A stretch of 64,000 nt of DNA, taken from NCBI RefSeq assembly GCF_028869115.1, contig NZ_CP079800.1, positions 1,116,001 to 1,180,000 on the forward strand, read 5' to 3'. The notes below the pieces were generated by a model. That model was not told the origin of the DNA. It did no database searches and saw only the letters and a list, made by a program, of their open reading frames with translations. This document shows, piece by piece, positions 55,617 through 64,000 of the stretch; within the stretch, counting starts at the first letter, position 1, and each line of letters begins with the position of its first letter. The stretch comes from Pseudemcibacter aquimaris (GTDB taxonomy: Bacteria; Pseudomonadota; Alphaproteobacteria; Sphingomonadales; Emcibacteraceae). The position numbers and the translations under genes were made by a program.

Positions 55617-57893
55617 ATGAGCGACCAAGCTGCAAAAAAAAGATCACGATTTTGGGGGCGTGTAAGGATCTGGGCCAGGAAAGCCGATCTGGAAAATAAG
55701 ACACTGTTTCTTCTTTTTCTAGGGGTGCTTATCGTGGGTAGTGCCGCTTATTCTGTTTTTTCCAGTACGGACCCGTTATCATCAACACCGGATAATCTTT
55801 ATATATTTGTGCTTGGTATGACGGTACTGTTGCTGCTCTTGGTGACGTTGGTCGTAAGACAGATTATTAAAATTCGTGTTGCAATGGATCAGGGGATATC
55901 TGCGACCAGGCTTCACCGCAGAATTGTGACATTGTTCAGTGTTGTTGCGATTACACCGACAATTATTGTTGCGATCTTTTCCGTAATGTTTTTTGAATTT
56001 GGTATTCGTGCCTGGTTTAGTGATAAGGTTCAAACAGTGCTTGATAGTACTGAATCTGTTGCTGAAACATATATTCTTGAACATTATAATATTATTCGTG
56101 CAGATGCACTGGGTATGGCAAACGAATTAGATCGCCGTTCATTTGCATTGGTTCAGGAACCTGCATTGTTTGAACAGGTGCTAAATATCCAGGCTGATGC
56201 ACTTGGTTTGTCGGATGCAATCATCCTTAACCGTGAAGGTGTAATTACTGCACGTGCCACCTCGACCTTTAGCGTGTTTGACGGACGCATCAATAAACAA
56301 TTCATCGAAGAGGCCGCCGAAGGTGGTGTTAAGATTTTTTCACGCAATGAAAATGATGGTCAGATCAGAGCTATTGTGAAGCTGGACGCTTTTATTGATC
56401 AATATTTATATATCAGCCGTCTTATTGATGCGCAGGCGTTGGCGCTTGTTAAGCGTGCGGATGATGCGAAAAATGATTTTGAAACATCACAATCCCAGCT
56501 TTCAGAATACCGATTATTTTTTAATCTGACGTTTCTTGTGCTTGCGCTTTTAGTGCTGTTCTTATCCGTATGGCTAGGGTTTAGGTTTGCAGGAAATCTT
56601 ATGAAACCAATCAGAGTTTTGGTTGGTGCAACCGATAAAGTTGGTAAAGGGGATTTTACAGCACGAGCCCCGATTAAAGAGGGGTTCGATGATCTTGGTG
56701 GTCTTACCAAGGCGTTTAACACCATGACGTGGCAGCTGCAAAAACAGCAGGAAGAGTTGTTATCAGCAAACGTCAAGTTGGATGAAAGGCGCAGGTTCAC
56801 TGAAACTGTTCTTTCGGGTGTGTCGCCTGGTATTATGGGGCTAGATGCAGAGGGCGTGATAACCTTGCCTAACAGATCGGCAACGGCCATGCTTGCTATG
56901 AATGAAGAAGAGCTTAAAGACAAAAATATTGCCGAAGTTATGCCGGAAGTGGCCGATCTTTTTGAAAAGATATTAAAATCAAAACAAAAGGGGGTTGAAG
57001 ACCAAATCGTCTTAACCCGTGATGATGTGTCACTTAATCTGCTGGTTAGAATTACAGCGGAGCTTAAAGGAAAGCATGCCAAAGGTTTCGTGATTAGCTT
57101 TGATGATATTACAGAACAGGTTGCGGCACAACGTACCGCGGCATGGGCGGATGTGGCACGCCGAATTGCCCATGAAATTAAAAATCCGCTGACACCAATT
57201 CAATTGTCAGCAGAAAGATTAAAAAGAAAATATTTGAAAGAAGTCACAAGCGATCCAGAAATATTTACCCAATGTACGGATACGATCGTAAGGCAGGTTC
57301 GCGACCTGCGTCAGATGGTGGATGAATTTTCATCATTCGCCAGAATGCCTAGCCCTGTTATGCATAACGAAAATCTGGTTGATATTGCCAAGCAGGCCAC
57401 ATTTATGATGGATTTGGGATCTAATAATATTGAAATCACAACCGATTTTCCAAGTGTGCCAGTTAAACTGGATTGTGATGCAAGGCAAATTGGTCAGGCA
57501 CTGACAAATATTATTAAAAATGCGTCCGAAGCCATAATTGACCAAGATAAAGGTGAAATTAATGTTTCACTAACTGAAAATGATAGCGAAGTCATCATCA
57601 AAGTTTCTGATAACGGTAAAGGGATGCCGGAAGGGATGATCGATAGATTGACAGAGCCATATGTGACAACCAGAACAAAAGGAACCGGATTGGGGCTCGC
57701 GATTGTGAAAAAAATTATGAAAGATCATGGTGGTGATCTGATTTTGGAAAATAATCCTGGGGCAGGTGCGTCATCCGTTTTGATTTTCAATAAAGCGGTT
57801 GAAGTAAATGCCATAGATAACGATGAAGATAATGTTGAGCCCGATAATAATACAAGGGCGGAAGAAGAAGTAAGGGTTGCCCATGGCGCTTGA
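55617..57893 (+). CDS. ntrY: Nitrogen regulation/redox sensor histidine kinase NtrY
   Basis: Membrane-bound sensor kinase of 758 aa. Two or three transmembrane helices at the N-terminus (about 28-50, 60-85, 103-125) and another after the periplasmic sensor (about 300-322) enclose a periplasmic domain. HAMP (about 325-380), PAS (about 390-500), HisKA with the His in [16 protein letters not shown], and HATPase_c ([28 protein letters not shown]) follow. It phosphorylates NtrX and is linked to nitrogen and redox control in this class. The ntrX start overlaps its last codons by 11 bp. Confidence 0.94.
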   Translation: MSDQAAKKRSRFWGRVRIWARKADLENKTLFLLFLGVLIVGSAAYSVFSSTDPLSSTPDNLYIFVLGMTVLLLLLVTLVVRQIIKIRVAMDQGISATRLHRRIVTLFSVVAITPTIIVAIFSVMFFEFGIRAWFSDKVQTVLDSTESVAETYILEHYNIIRADALGMANELDRRSFALVQEPALFEQVLNIQADALGLSDAIILNREGVITARATSTFSVFDGRINKQFIEEAAEGGVKIFSRNENDGQIRAIVKLDAFIDQYLYISRLIDAQALALVKRADDAKNDFETSQSQLSEYRLFFNLTFLVLALLVLFLSVWLGFRFAGNLMKPIRVLVGATDKVGKGDFTARAPIKEGFDDLGGLTKAFNTMTWQLQKQQEELLSANVKLDERRRFTETVLSGVSPGIMGLDAEGVITLPNRSATAMLAMNEEELKDKNIAEVMPEVADLFEKILKSKQKGVEDQIVLTRDDVSLNLLVRITAELKGKHAKGFVISFDDITEQVAAQRTAAWADVARRIAHEIKNPLTPIQLSAERLKRKYLKEVTSDPEIFTQCTDTIVRQVRDLRQMVDEFSSFARMPSPVMHNENLVDIAKQATFMMDLGSNNIEITTDFPSVPVKLDCDARQIGQALTNIIKNASEAIIDQDKGEINVSLTENDSEVIIKVSDNGKGMPEGMIDRLTEPYVTTRTKGTGLGLAIVKKIMKDHGGDLILENNPGAGASSVLIFNKAVEVNAIDNDEDNVEPDNNTRAEEEVRVAHGA

Positions 57894-59253
57894 TATACTT
57901 GTAGTTGATGATGAAGCTGATATTCGGGATCTGATTTCTGGTATCTTAAATGATGAAGGATATGATACCCGTACAGCGGGCAACAGTGATGATGCCTTGC
58001 GTGAAATTGACGCGCGTAGACCGTCTTTGCTCATTTTGGATATTTGGCTTCAGGGTAGTAAACTTGATGGTATTGAAATACTGCAGGAAGTAAAAGCGAA
58101 ACACCCAGAACTTCCGGTGATTATCATTAGTGGTCATGGTAATATTGAAACAGCTGTTACGGCCATTAAATATGGTGCTTATGACTTTATCAGCAAGCCA
58201 TTTGAAACGGAAAAACTTCTTATTCTTGTGGAAAGAGCGACAGAAGTAGACAGGCTTCGCCGCGAAAACCTGGAACTTAAAGAAAAAGCTGGTTATGAAA
58301 ATCAATTAACTGGTACTTCGTCAGCGATTACACTTGTCAGAAATACCATCGAAAAAGTTGCCCCTAGTGGAAGCCGTGTTCTTATCACTGGCGCATCGGG
58401 AACTGGTAAAGAGCTTGTCGCGCGACTAATTCATGGTCAATCTAAACGTTCTAATGGTGCATTTATTGTTGTGAATGCCGCTAGTATGTCACCGGAAAAT
58501 ATGGAACGTGAACTCTTTGGCGTTGAAGAAGCCGGTATTGTCACCAAAACCGGCGTTTTTGAGAAAGCCCATGGCGGGACGCTCTTTTTTGATGAAGTGG
58601 CTGATATGCCACAAACCACACAAGCCAAAATTTTAAGAATTCTAACTGATCAAACTTTTGAACGTGTTGGCGGCGATCAGCGTGTGCAGGTAAACGTGCG
58701 TGTCGTAAGTGCAACAAGCAGAAACCTACGTGAAGAAATCGAAGCGCAGCGTTTCCGTGAGGATTTATATCACCGTCTTAATGTTGTTCCAATTCAGGTG
58801 CCATCATTAACCCAGCGGCGCGAAGATATTCCGTTGCTTGTTAAACAGATGATGATCGGTTTTACAAGCGCAACAGGCAGGCCAAACAGGAACATTGATG
58901 AAGAGGCATTATCTGCACTTCAAGCGCATGATTGGCCGGGAAATGTGCGTCAGCTTAAAAATACAGTTGAAAGAATGCTAATCCTTTCAAGTGATGATGA
59001 AATAATTTCGGTCGCGATGTTGCCGCCAGATGTGATGGCGGATAGTGAGATAATAAGACCAAATTCAAGCACAGAAATAATGACATTGCCATTACGCGAA
59101 GCGCGAGAAACGTTTGAAAGAGAATATCTGAATGTTCAAATTCAACGTTTTCAAGGAAATATTTCAAAAACGGCCGAATTCGTTGGAATGGAAAGATCAG
59201 CATTACATAGAAAATTAAAAGGTCTGGGTATTGGCAGCCTGGATAAGAAGTAA
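57883..59253 (+). CDS. ntrX: Response regulator NtrX (lacks a GAFTGA loop)
   Basis: NtrC-family regulator of 456 aa partnered with NtrY. The receiver (residues 1-120) has its phospho-acceptor Asp in LLILDIWLQGSK, and the AAA+ domain has Walker A GASGTGKELV and Walker B TLFFDEVADMP. In the loop that contacts sigma54, GAFTGA is absent; this region reads LFGVEEAGIVTKTG instead, as is known for some alphaproteobacterial NtrX. Activation of sigma54 is therefore doubtful, and it may act on sigma70 promoters. The C-terminal helix-turn-helix is in FQGNISKTAEFVGMERSAL. ATG 57883 is preferred over a TTG at 57877. It precedes trkA by 28 bp. Confidence 0.94.
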   Translation: MALDILVVDDEADIRDLISGILNDEGYDTRTAGNSDDALREIDARRPSLLILDIWLQGSKLDGIEILQEVKAKHPELPVIIISGHGNIETAVTAIKYGAYDFISKPFETEKLLILVERATEVDRLRRENLELKEKAGYENQLTGTSSAITLVRNTIEKVAPSGSRVLITGASGTGKELVARLIHGQSKRSNGAFIVVNAASMSPENMERELFGVEEAGIVTKTGVFEKAHGGTLFFDEVADMPQTTQAKILRILTDQTFERVGGDQRVQVNVRVVSATSRNLREEIEAQRFREDLYHRLNVVPIQVPSLTQRREDIPLLVKQMMIGFTSATGRPNRNIDEEALSALQAHDWPGNVRQLKNTVERMLILSSDDEIISVAMLPPDVMADSEIIRPNSSTEIMTLPLREARETFEREYLNVQIQRFQGNISKTAEFVGMERSALHRKLKGLGIGSLDKK

Positions 59254-59281
59254 AAATGCGTAGTCACGAGGGGACTTGAAA

Positions 59282-60658
59282 ATGAAAGTAATCGTTTGTG
59301 GGGCCGGACAGGTTGGATATAACATTGCCAGACATTTGGCCCATGAGCAAAATGATGTAACGGTTATTGACCGTTCAGAAGAGCTTATCAATAAAGTTCG
59401 AAATTCCTTGGATGTGCATGCACTTGTTGGTTATGCGTCCTATCCTGATTTGCTTGAAAGCGCGGGGGCGGAAGATGCGGATATGATTATTGCGGTTACA
59501 CTCTTTGATGAGGTCAACATGGTTGCCTGTCAGGTGGCGCATTCGCTTTTCAATGTACCAACAAAAATTGCACGTATTCGTGCACAAAATTATCTTGATC
59601 CGCAGTGGCAATTATTATTCAGCCGCGAACATATGCCGATCGATGTGATAATTTCCCCTGAAATTGAGGTCGCCAAAGCGGCCATCAATAGGCTTGAAGT
59701 TCCAGGTGCTACCGACATGATCCGATTTGCGGATGACCGCATCCGTGTGGTTGGTGTAAAACTTGAGGATGACTGTCCGGTGGTGGATACGCCGCTTCGT
59801 CAGTTAACGGAATTATTCCCGGATTTGAATATTGTTGTATGCGGTATTCTTCGTAATGGAAAACTCATTGTACCAAGTGGGGATGATCATTTGCTGGTTG
59901 GTGATAATATCTATATCGCATCAGAAAAATCACATGTTCCAAGGGCGTTGAGTGTATTTGGACATGAGGAAGAAGAAGCAAGAAACCTGATCATTGTCGG
60001 TGGCGGCAATGTAGGTACATTCTTGAGCGAACAGCTATTAGAATCCGATAACAAGTTCCAAATTAAAATTATTGAACGTGATGAAAAACGTGCCTTTAAT
60101 GTTGCGGAAAAATTATCAAAAGCCGTTGTTTTGCATGGTGATGCGCTTGATATGGAAATCTTAAAAGAAGCAAATATTTACGGTACGGAATCCATTGTAT
60201 CTGTAACCAATGATGATAAGGTTAATATTCTTTCGGCACTGCTTGCAAAACAGATGGGATGTAAAAGCGCAATTACGCTTATTAATGATCATTCCTTTGG
60301 TGATCTTACAGGCTCTGTCGGGATTGATGCATTCGTTGACCCGAGACAAACCACAGTATCAAGTATTCTAAAACATATGCGCCGCGGGCGTATCAGTTCA
60401 TTACAAAGCCTTGCTGGTGGTGAGGCGGAAGTCATGGAGGCTGTTGCCGTTGAGGGATCCTCCCTTGTTGGTAAGCCGCTTCGTGATGTAAAGCTTCCAA
60501 CAGGTATTATTATTGGTTCAATCATACATGATGGTGATATTATTGTTCCAAAAGGAAAGACCATCATTAATGCCGGTGATACAGTGATTGTATTTACCTG
60601 TGCTGATATGATTAAAAAGGTCGAAGAACTATTTTCCGTCAGGCTTGAGTATTTTTAA
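59282..60658 (+). CDS. trkA: Trk potassium-uptake system, peripheral NAD-binding protein TrkA
   Basis: Cytoplasmic regulatory subunit of the Trk potassium transporter, 458 aa. It has two RCK_N nucleotide-binding domains, beginning VIVCGAGQVGYNIARHL and LIIVGGGNVGTFLSEQL, each followed by an RCK_C domain. The ATG at 59282 (after GAGGGG) is preferred to a TTG at 59276. It directly precedes trkH, so both Trk subunits are encoded together. Linkage to ntrYX is standard in this class. Confidence 0.95.
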   Translation: MKVIVCGAGQVGYNIARHLAHEQNDVTVIDRSEELINKVRNSLDVHALVGYASYPDLLESAGAEDADMIIAVTLFDEVNMVACQVAHSLFNVPTKIARIRAQNYLDPQWQLLFSREHMPIDVIISPEIEVAKAAINRLEVPGATDMIRFADDRIRVVGVKLEDDCPVVDTPLRQLTELFPDLNIVVCGILRNGKLIVPSGDDHLLVGDNIYIASEKSHVPRALSVFGHEEEEARNLIIVGGGNVGTFLSEQLLESDNKFQIKIIERDEKRAFNVAEKLSKAVVLHGDALDMEILKEANIYGTESIVSVTNDDKVNILSALLAKQMGCKSAITLINDHSFGDLTGSVGIDAFVDPRQTTVSSILKHMRRGRISSLQSLAGGEAEVMEAVAVEGSSLVGKPLRDVKLPTGIIIGSIIHDGDIIVPKGKTIINAGDTVIVFTCADMIKKVEELFSVRLEYF

Positions 60659-60661
60659 ATC

Positions 60662-62122
60662 ATGATAGCAAGAGTGGGTCATATATTAGGCTGTTTGCTG
60701 ATCTGCCTTGGCATTAGTGAACTTGTCCCGATTGTTGCTGCTTTTACATTTGATGAAATGGATATGGTATTGCCATTTTTCGTTTGTTCGATGTTTACTC
60801 TTTTTGTCGGTTTTGGAATACGGATGGCTTTTCGTGATGATCCCGCAAAGCCTGACAGATATGTCGTTATCTCATTCTTGGTATTTACCTGGCTTATCAT
60901 TCCTTTATTTGCGTCTCTTCCGTTTATGGTTTCTGGTGTGCTCACAAAATTGGTTGATGCATATTTTGAAGCAACATCTGCCTTTACGACCTCTGGTGCG
61001 ACGATGCTTGCGAATACTGCGCTCGCGCCAAAAACAGTTTTATTCTGGCGGTCATTTTTGCAATGGCAAGGTGGCATATATATATTTATTGTTGCTGCAT
61101 CAATTATTCCAATAAGTGCAATTGGGGGTTCTGAATTATTTCGTAATGCGCTTCCGCATGGTGAGGGAGAAGGGTTGCTTGGCCGGTTTAAGGCGTCATT
61201 TAAGCCACTCGCGCAGATATATATTTTATTTACTTTCGGGTGCATGATTTTATTAAGCTTAAGCGGTATGTCATCATTTGATGCATTATCGACGGCAATG
61301 GCAACGCTTTCAAGTGGTGGCTTTACCACCCAAGCATCATCGGGTGTAAATCAGTTTAATACAATGAGCGAATTAATTCTTATTCCGTTTATGTTATTTG
61401 CAGCCACGAACCTTACGTATCATTGGTCGTTTTTTATGAACGGCAGATATAAAGTTTATAATAATGATCGGGAAATTAAATTTTTCCTTGGGTTGTTCCT
61501 GTTTGCTGTTGTTATTATCTTTTTTGCAATTTTGGGTATGGATGATGCCTATTATGCGAATGTCTTTAGAAAATTTGAAGTCGCTATGTTCACCGCCGCT
61601 TCAGCAATCAGTACAACGGGTTTTGTCCCGGATGCGGCCAAAGCGCTTCCGTTAAGTGTAACGATTTTATGTATGCTTTTGATGTTTGTTGGTGGTACGG
61701 CCTGTTCAAGTGCGGGCGGGTTTAAAGTGTTACGGTTTAGGGTGCTGTTCAGGCAAGCGGATAGTGAAATCAGCAGGCTTGCTCACCCGCACGGAATTGT
61801 CGCTATGCGTATGAATGATATGAACATTAATAGCTCTATTTTAATGAGTGTCTGGACATTACTGTTTCTGTATCTTTCAACGATTGCATTCTTTGCATGT
61901 TTTTATGGTTATTTTGGGCGTGATATTGATACGGCCATTGGTTTAACAATAGCCAATTTATTTAGTGCAGGATCAATGACAAATGTTGTCGCGCCTGATT
62001 TTATCGGGTATTTGGGAATGGGGTACGCTGAAAAATGGATGACAAGCATACTCATGCTTATTGGAAGATTGGAAATTATTGCATTTCTAATATTTTTAAC
62101 GCCGTCATTTAGAAAAAATTAA
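60662..62122 (+). CDS. trkH: Trk potassium-uptake channel subunit TrkH
   Basis: Integral membrane subunit of the Trk K+ transporter, 486 aa with about ten membrane segments. The four pore-loop repeats are seen as TTSGATM, TLSSGGFTT, AISTTGFVP and FSAGSMTN. It begins 3 bp after trkA and is followed by 136 bp before hfq. Confidence 0.94.
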   Translation: MIARVGHILGCLLICLGISELVPIVAAFTFDEMDMVLPFFVCSMFTLFVGFGIRMAFRDDPAKPDRYVVISFLVFTWLIIPLFASLPFMVSGVLTKLVDAYFEATSAFTTSGATMLANTALAPKTVLFWRSFLQWQGGIYIFIVAASIIPISAIGGSELFRNALPHGEGEGLLGRFKASFKPLAQIYILFTFGCMILLSLSGMSSFDALSTAMATLSSGGFTTQASSGVNQFNTMSELILIPFMLFAATNLTYHWSFFMNGRYKVYNNDREIKFFLGLFLFAVVIIFFAILGMDDAYYANVFRKFEVAMFTAASAISTTGFVPDAAKALPLSVTILCMLLMFVGGTACSSAGGFKVLRFRVLFRQADSEISRLAHPHGIVAMRMNDMNINSSILMSVWTLLFLYLSTIAFFACFYGYFGRDIDTAIGLTIANLFSAGSMTNVVAPDFIGYLGMGYAEKWMTSILMLIGRLEIIAFLIFLTPSFRKN

Positions 62123-62258
62123 CCACTAGTTTTCAATATGTTATCTTATTAGTTTAATTAAAATGAATCCTGTGATATACTCCGCAAGCAACACTATGCA
62201 GCATAATCAGGTTATACTGTTTTAAGGCTAGAATAATAATAAAAGTGGAATAAAAATA
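62123..62258 (+). promoter_or_regulatory. Intergenic region upstream of hfq with weak promoter candidates
   Basis: Two TATACT-like -10 elements are present (in TGATATACTCC and GGTTATACTG), neither with a good -35 box. hfq is probably expressed both from read-through and from a promoter here, but no single site can be defended. Confidence 0.3.
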
Positions 62259-62513
62259 ATGTCAGAAAAAATGCACAACTTACAAGATGCCTTTCTAAAC
62301 CATGTCCGTAAAAACAAAACGCCAATTACCGTTTTCCTTGTTAATGGGGTTAAGCTTCAGGGAATTATTACGTGGTTTGACAATTTCTGTATTTTGCTTC
62401 GCCGTGATTCAAATGTTCAATTGGTTTATAAGCATGCGATTTCAACAATCATGCCTGGGGGTCCAATTAATCTATTTGACGGTGATGAAGAGGGGACACT
62501 TGATGGGGAGTAA
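62259..62513 (+). CDS. hfq: RNA chaperone Hfq
   Basis: Sm-like hexameric chaperone of 84 aa that pairs small RNAs with mRNAs. Sm1 is [24 protein letters not shown], and Sm2 is the family-diagnostic [10 protein letters not shown]. The N-terminal [16 protein letters not shown] carries the rim Arg. The C-terminal tail is short and acidic (about 15 residues), as in alphaproteobacteria. It begins a unit with hflX, 12 bp downstream. It is the probable partner for the candidate small RNAs at 10 and 43 kb, although ar14/CcsR-type dependence on Hfq varies. Confidence 0.97.
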   Translation: MSEKMHNLQDAFLNHVRKNKTPITVFLVNGVKLQGIITWFDNFCILLRRDSNVQLVYKHAISTIMPGGPINLFDGDEEGTLDGE

Positions 62514-62525
62514 TTTCTTCATCTA

Positions 62526-63914
62526 ATGACCAATCAAGACTTTAAAGAAACATTAGAGTTTCGAAAGAAGAAAATTTCATCCGTATGGGATGGTCAGGAA
62601 CAGAATGATGATATGCCGCATCACTCTTCGGGTGCGCGCACATTTGTATTCCATCCAAACATCAACAGTAAAGATGCACCATTAAGTTTAAGAGGCGCAG
62701 AAGATCGCTTGGCTGAGGCCGTGTCACTTTCTGCCGCGCTTGAGCTGGACATTATTATGGCTGAAGTCGTTCAGCTTAATAAAGTGCGTCCTGCGACTTT
62801 CCTCGGTAAAGGTAAGCTTGATGAATTGGCTGTACTCATTCGTGCCAATGAAATTGAACTTGTTGTGGCCGATTGCGAACTCTCGCCAGGACAGCAACGA
62901 AACCTTGAAAAGGAATTAAAAACCAAGGTCATTGACCGAACAGGGCTGATTTTGGAAATCTTTGGTGAGCGCGCCCAAACCAAAGAAGGTGTGCTTCAAG
63001 TTGAACTGGCGCATCTTAGTTATCAAAAAAGCCGTCTTGTCAGATCATGGACCCACTTGGAACGCCAGCGCGGTGGTTTCGGATTTATGGGTGGACCCGG
63101 TGAAAGCCAAATTGAATCAGATAGACGTCTTATCGATGAACGTATTGGTAAAATTAAAAAACAACTAGAAACCGTTGTTAAAACCCGTGAACTTCACCGC
63201 AATAGCCGCAGGAAAGTGCCATTCCCAATTATCGCTTTGGTGGGATACACCAATGCGGGGAAATCGACGCTGTTCAATTATTTGACCAAAGCAGAGGTCA
63301 TGGCGGAGGATTTATTGTTCGCCACACTTGACCCGACCATGCGTAATGTGGATTTGCCGGGCGGGAAAAAGGCGATTTTTTCAGATACGGTAGGATTTAT
63401 TTCCGATTTGCCGACCCATTTGGTGGCTGCGTTCCGCGCGACGTTAGAGGAAGTCACCGAAGCAAACATAATCCTTCATGTACGTGATATTTCCCATCCT
63501 GAAACAGAAGCGCAAAAGCAAGATGTGATGGAAATTCTTAAATCGCTTGGTGTGCTTGATGATGACAGCAAAAGCATATTTGAGGTTTGGAATAAAATGG
63601 ACTTGCTTGATGATGAACATCGGTCAGTTGTTCAAAATATGGCTGAACGCAAAGATGATGCCATCATGCTTTCTGCCATTTCGGGTGAAGGATGTGATGA
63701 ATTACTGCTTCAGATGGAACAGGAACTTGCCAAGGGCAAGGAAGTCATTGAATTTACCTATAAACACCATGAAGGGGCGGATATCGCGCTTCTTTATCAG
63801 TATGGTGAAGTGCTTGACCGTGTTGATACAGAAGAGCATTCAACACTGACGGTAAGGCTGGATCAAGCGGCCATAGGACAATTGGTTAAACAGGGAAAAC
63901 TAGATGCGCGTTGA
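62526..63914 (+). CDS. hflX: Ribosome-associated GTPase HflX
   Basis: TRAFAC GTPase of 462 aa that splits stalled 70S ribosomes, notably under heat stress. The N-terminal HflX domain (residues about 40-190) includes FLGKGKLDELA, HLSYQKSRLVRSW and RGGFGFMGGPGESQIESDRR. The G domain has GYTNAGKST (G1), TLDPTMR (G2), DTVGFISDLP (G3) and NKMDL (G4). The next gene begins within its last codons (ATG 63904). Confidence 0.95.
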   Translation: MTNQDFKETLEFRKKKISSVWDGQEQNDDMPHHSSGARTFVFHPNINSKDAPLSLRGAEDRLAEAVSLSAALELDIIMAEVVQLNKVRPATFLGKGKLDELAVLIRANEIELVVADCELSPGQQRNLEKELKTKVIDRTGLILEIFGERAQTKEGVLQVELAHLSYQKSRLVRSWTHLERQRGGFGFMGGPGESQIESDRRLIDERIGKIKKQLETVVKTRELHRNSRRKVPFPIIALVGYTNAGKSTLFNYLTKAEVMAEDLLFATLDPTMRNVDLPGGKKAIFSDTVGFISDLPTHLVAAFRATLEEVTEANIILHVRDISHPETEAQKQDVMEILKSLGVLDDDSKSIFEVWNKMDLLDDEHRSVVQNMAERKDDAIMLSAISGEGCDELLLQMEQELAKGKEVIEFTYKHHEGADIALLYQYGEVLDRVDTEEHSTLTVRLDQAAIGQLVKQGKLDAR

Positions 63915-64000
63915 TGATATTTGCGCCATTATGAAAAAAGTAGCCAAAGTCGAAATCATGCCACGGTTTCGAAATCTTAAAGAAACAGAAGTTCAGTTTA
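63904..64000 (+). CDS. Inositol monophosphatase family protein, N-terminus (cut by window edge)
   Basis: The first 32 codons overlap the end of hflX by 11 bp and reach the right edge. The sequence AIMKKVAKVEIMPRFRNLK resembles the beginning of the inositol-monophosphatase/histidinol-phosphatase/CysQ group, in which a similar helix followed by MPRFRNL is common. Catalytic residues lie outside the window, so the substrate cannot be judged. The overlap implies translational coupling with hflX. Confidence 0.6.
   Translation, partial: MRVDDICAIMKKVAKVEIMPRFRNLKETEVQF

Overview
The window is a 64-kb chromosomal segment of an alphaproteobacterium of fairly low G+C (judged by eye, not computed). The evidence for Alphaproteobacteria is gene order and gene type: the ntrB-ntrC-ntrY-ntrX-trkA-trkH-hfq-hflX run, a fused ispDF, divergent tyrS/anmK, a gltA-gltX-comEC neighbourhood, an RNase E with an acidic insert inside its S1 domain and a C-terminal GWW motif, and an RF2 with SPY in place of SPF. 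Nothing seen fixes the genus. Almost all of the window is chromosomal housekeeping. I found no tRNA, rRNA, CRISPR array, insertion sequence or prophage.

Layout. 1-10.1 kb: gltA (partial), gltX, comEC, a Tat-exported thiamine-diphosphate enzyme, uvrB, a class I aminotransferase and a HAD phosphatase. 10.1-10.6 kb: two tandem minus-strand small RNA genes with C-rich hairpin loops. 10.6-18 kb (minus strand): LysR regulator, trxB, a DsbA-like protein with an M48 protease, and rne. 18.3-23.2 kb (plus): periplasmic amidase, PBP1A and prfB with its programmed frameshift. 23.3-26.1 kb: an A+T-rich pair encoding an unrecognised beta-rich protein and a three-module membrane protein (methyltransferase-like, PAP2-like, Lgt-like). 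26.1-36.7 kb: bactofilin and its M23 peptidase, a DUF455 ferritin-like protein, bcp, glnE, a large AsmA/YhdP-like protein and a Tat-exported LD-carboxypeptidase. 36.7-43 kb: tyrS, anmK, two esterase-type hydrolases flanking two overlapping cysteine desulfurase genes, then another candidate structured RNA. 43.2-51.8 kb: an orphan histidine kinase with two solute-binding sensor domains, a tesA-like esterase divergent from a YbbA/YbbP-type ABC system, pncC, pgpA and ispDF. 51.9-64 kb: one long plus-strand run of dusB, ntrBC, ntrYX, trkA, trkH, hfq, hflX and the start of an inositol-monophosphatase-family gene.

How the genes fit together. Envelope and peptidoglycan functions recur (AmiC, PBP1A, bactofilin with M23 peptidase, LdcA, AnmK, YhdP-like, M48 protease, PgpA). 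Nitrogen control is represented by GlnE, NtrBC and NtrYX. RNA-based control is represented by Hfq, RNase E and three candidate small RNAs, two of them resembling the alphaproteobacterial 'cuckoo'/ar14/CcsR anti-Shine-Dalgarno RNAs.

The items most worth follow-up are the tandem C-rich-loop RNAs with identically spaced upstream palindromes, the similar RNA near 43.1 kb, the three-module lipid-enzyme fusion with its upstream partner, and the Tat-exported TPP enzyme.
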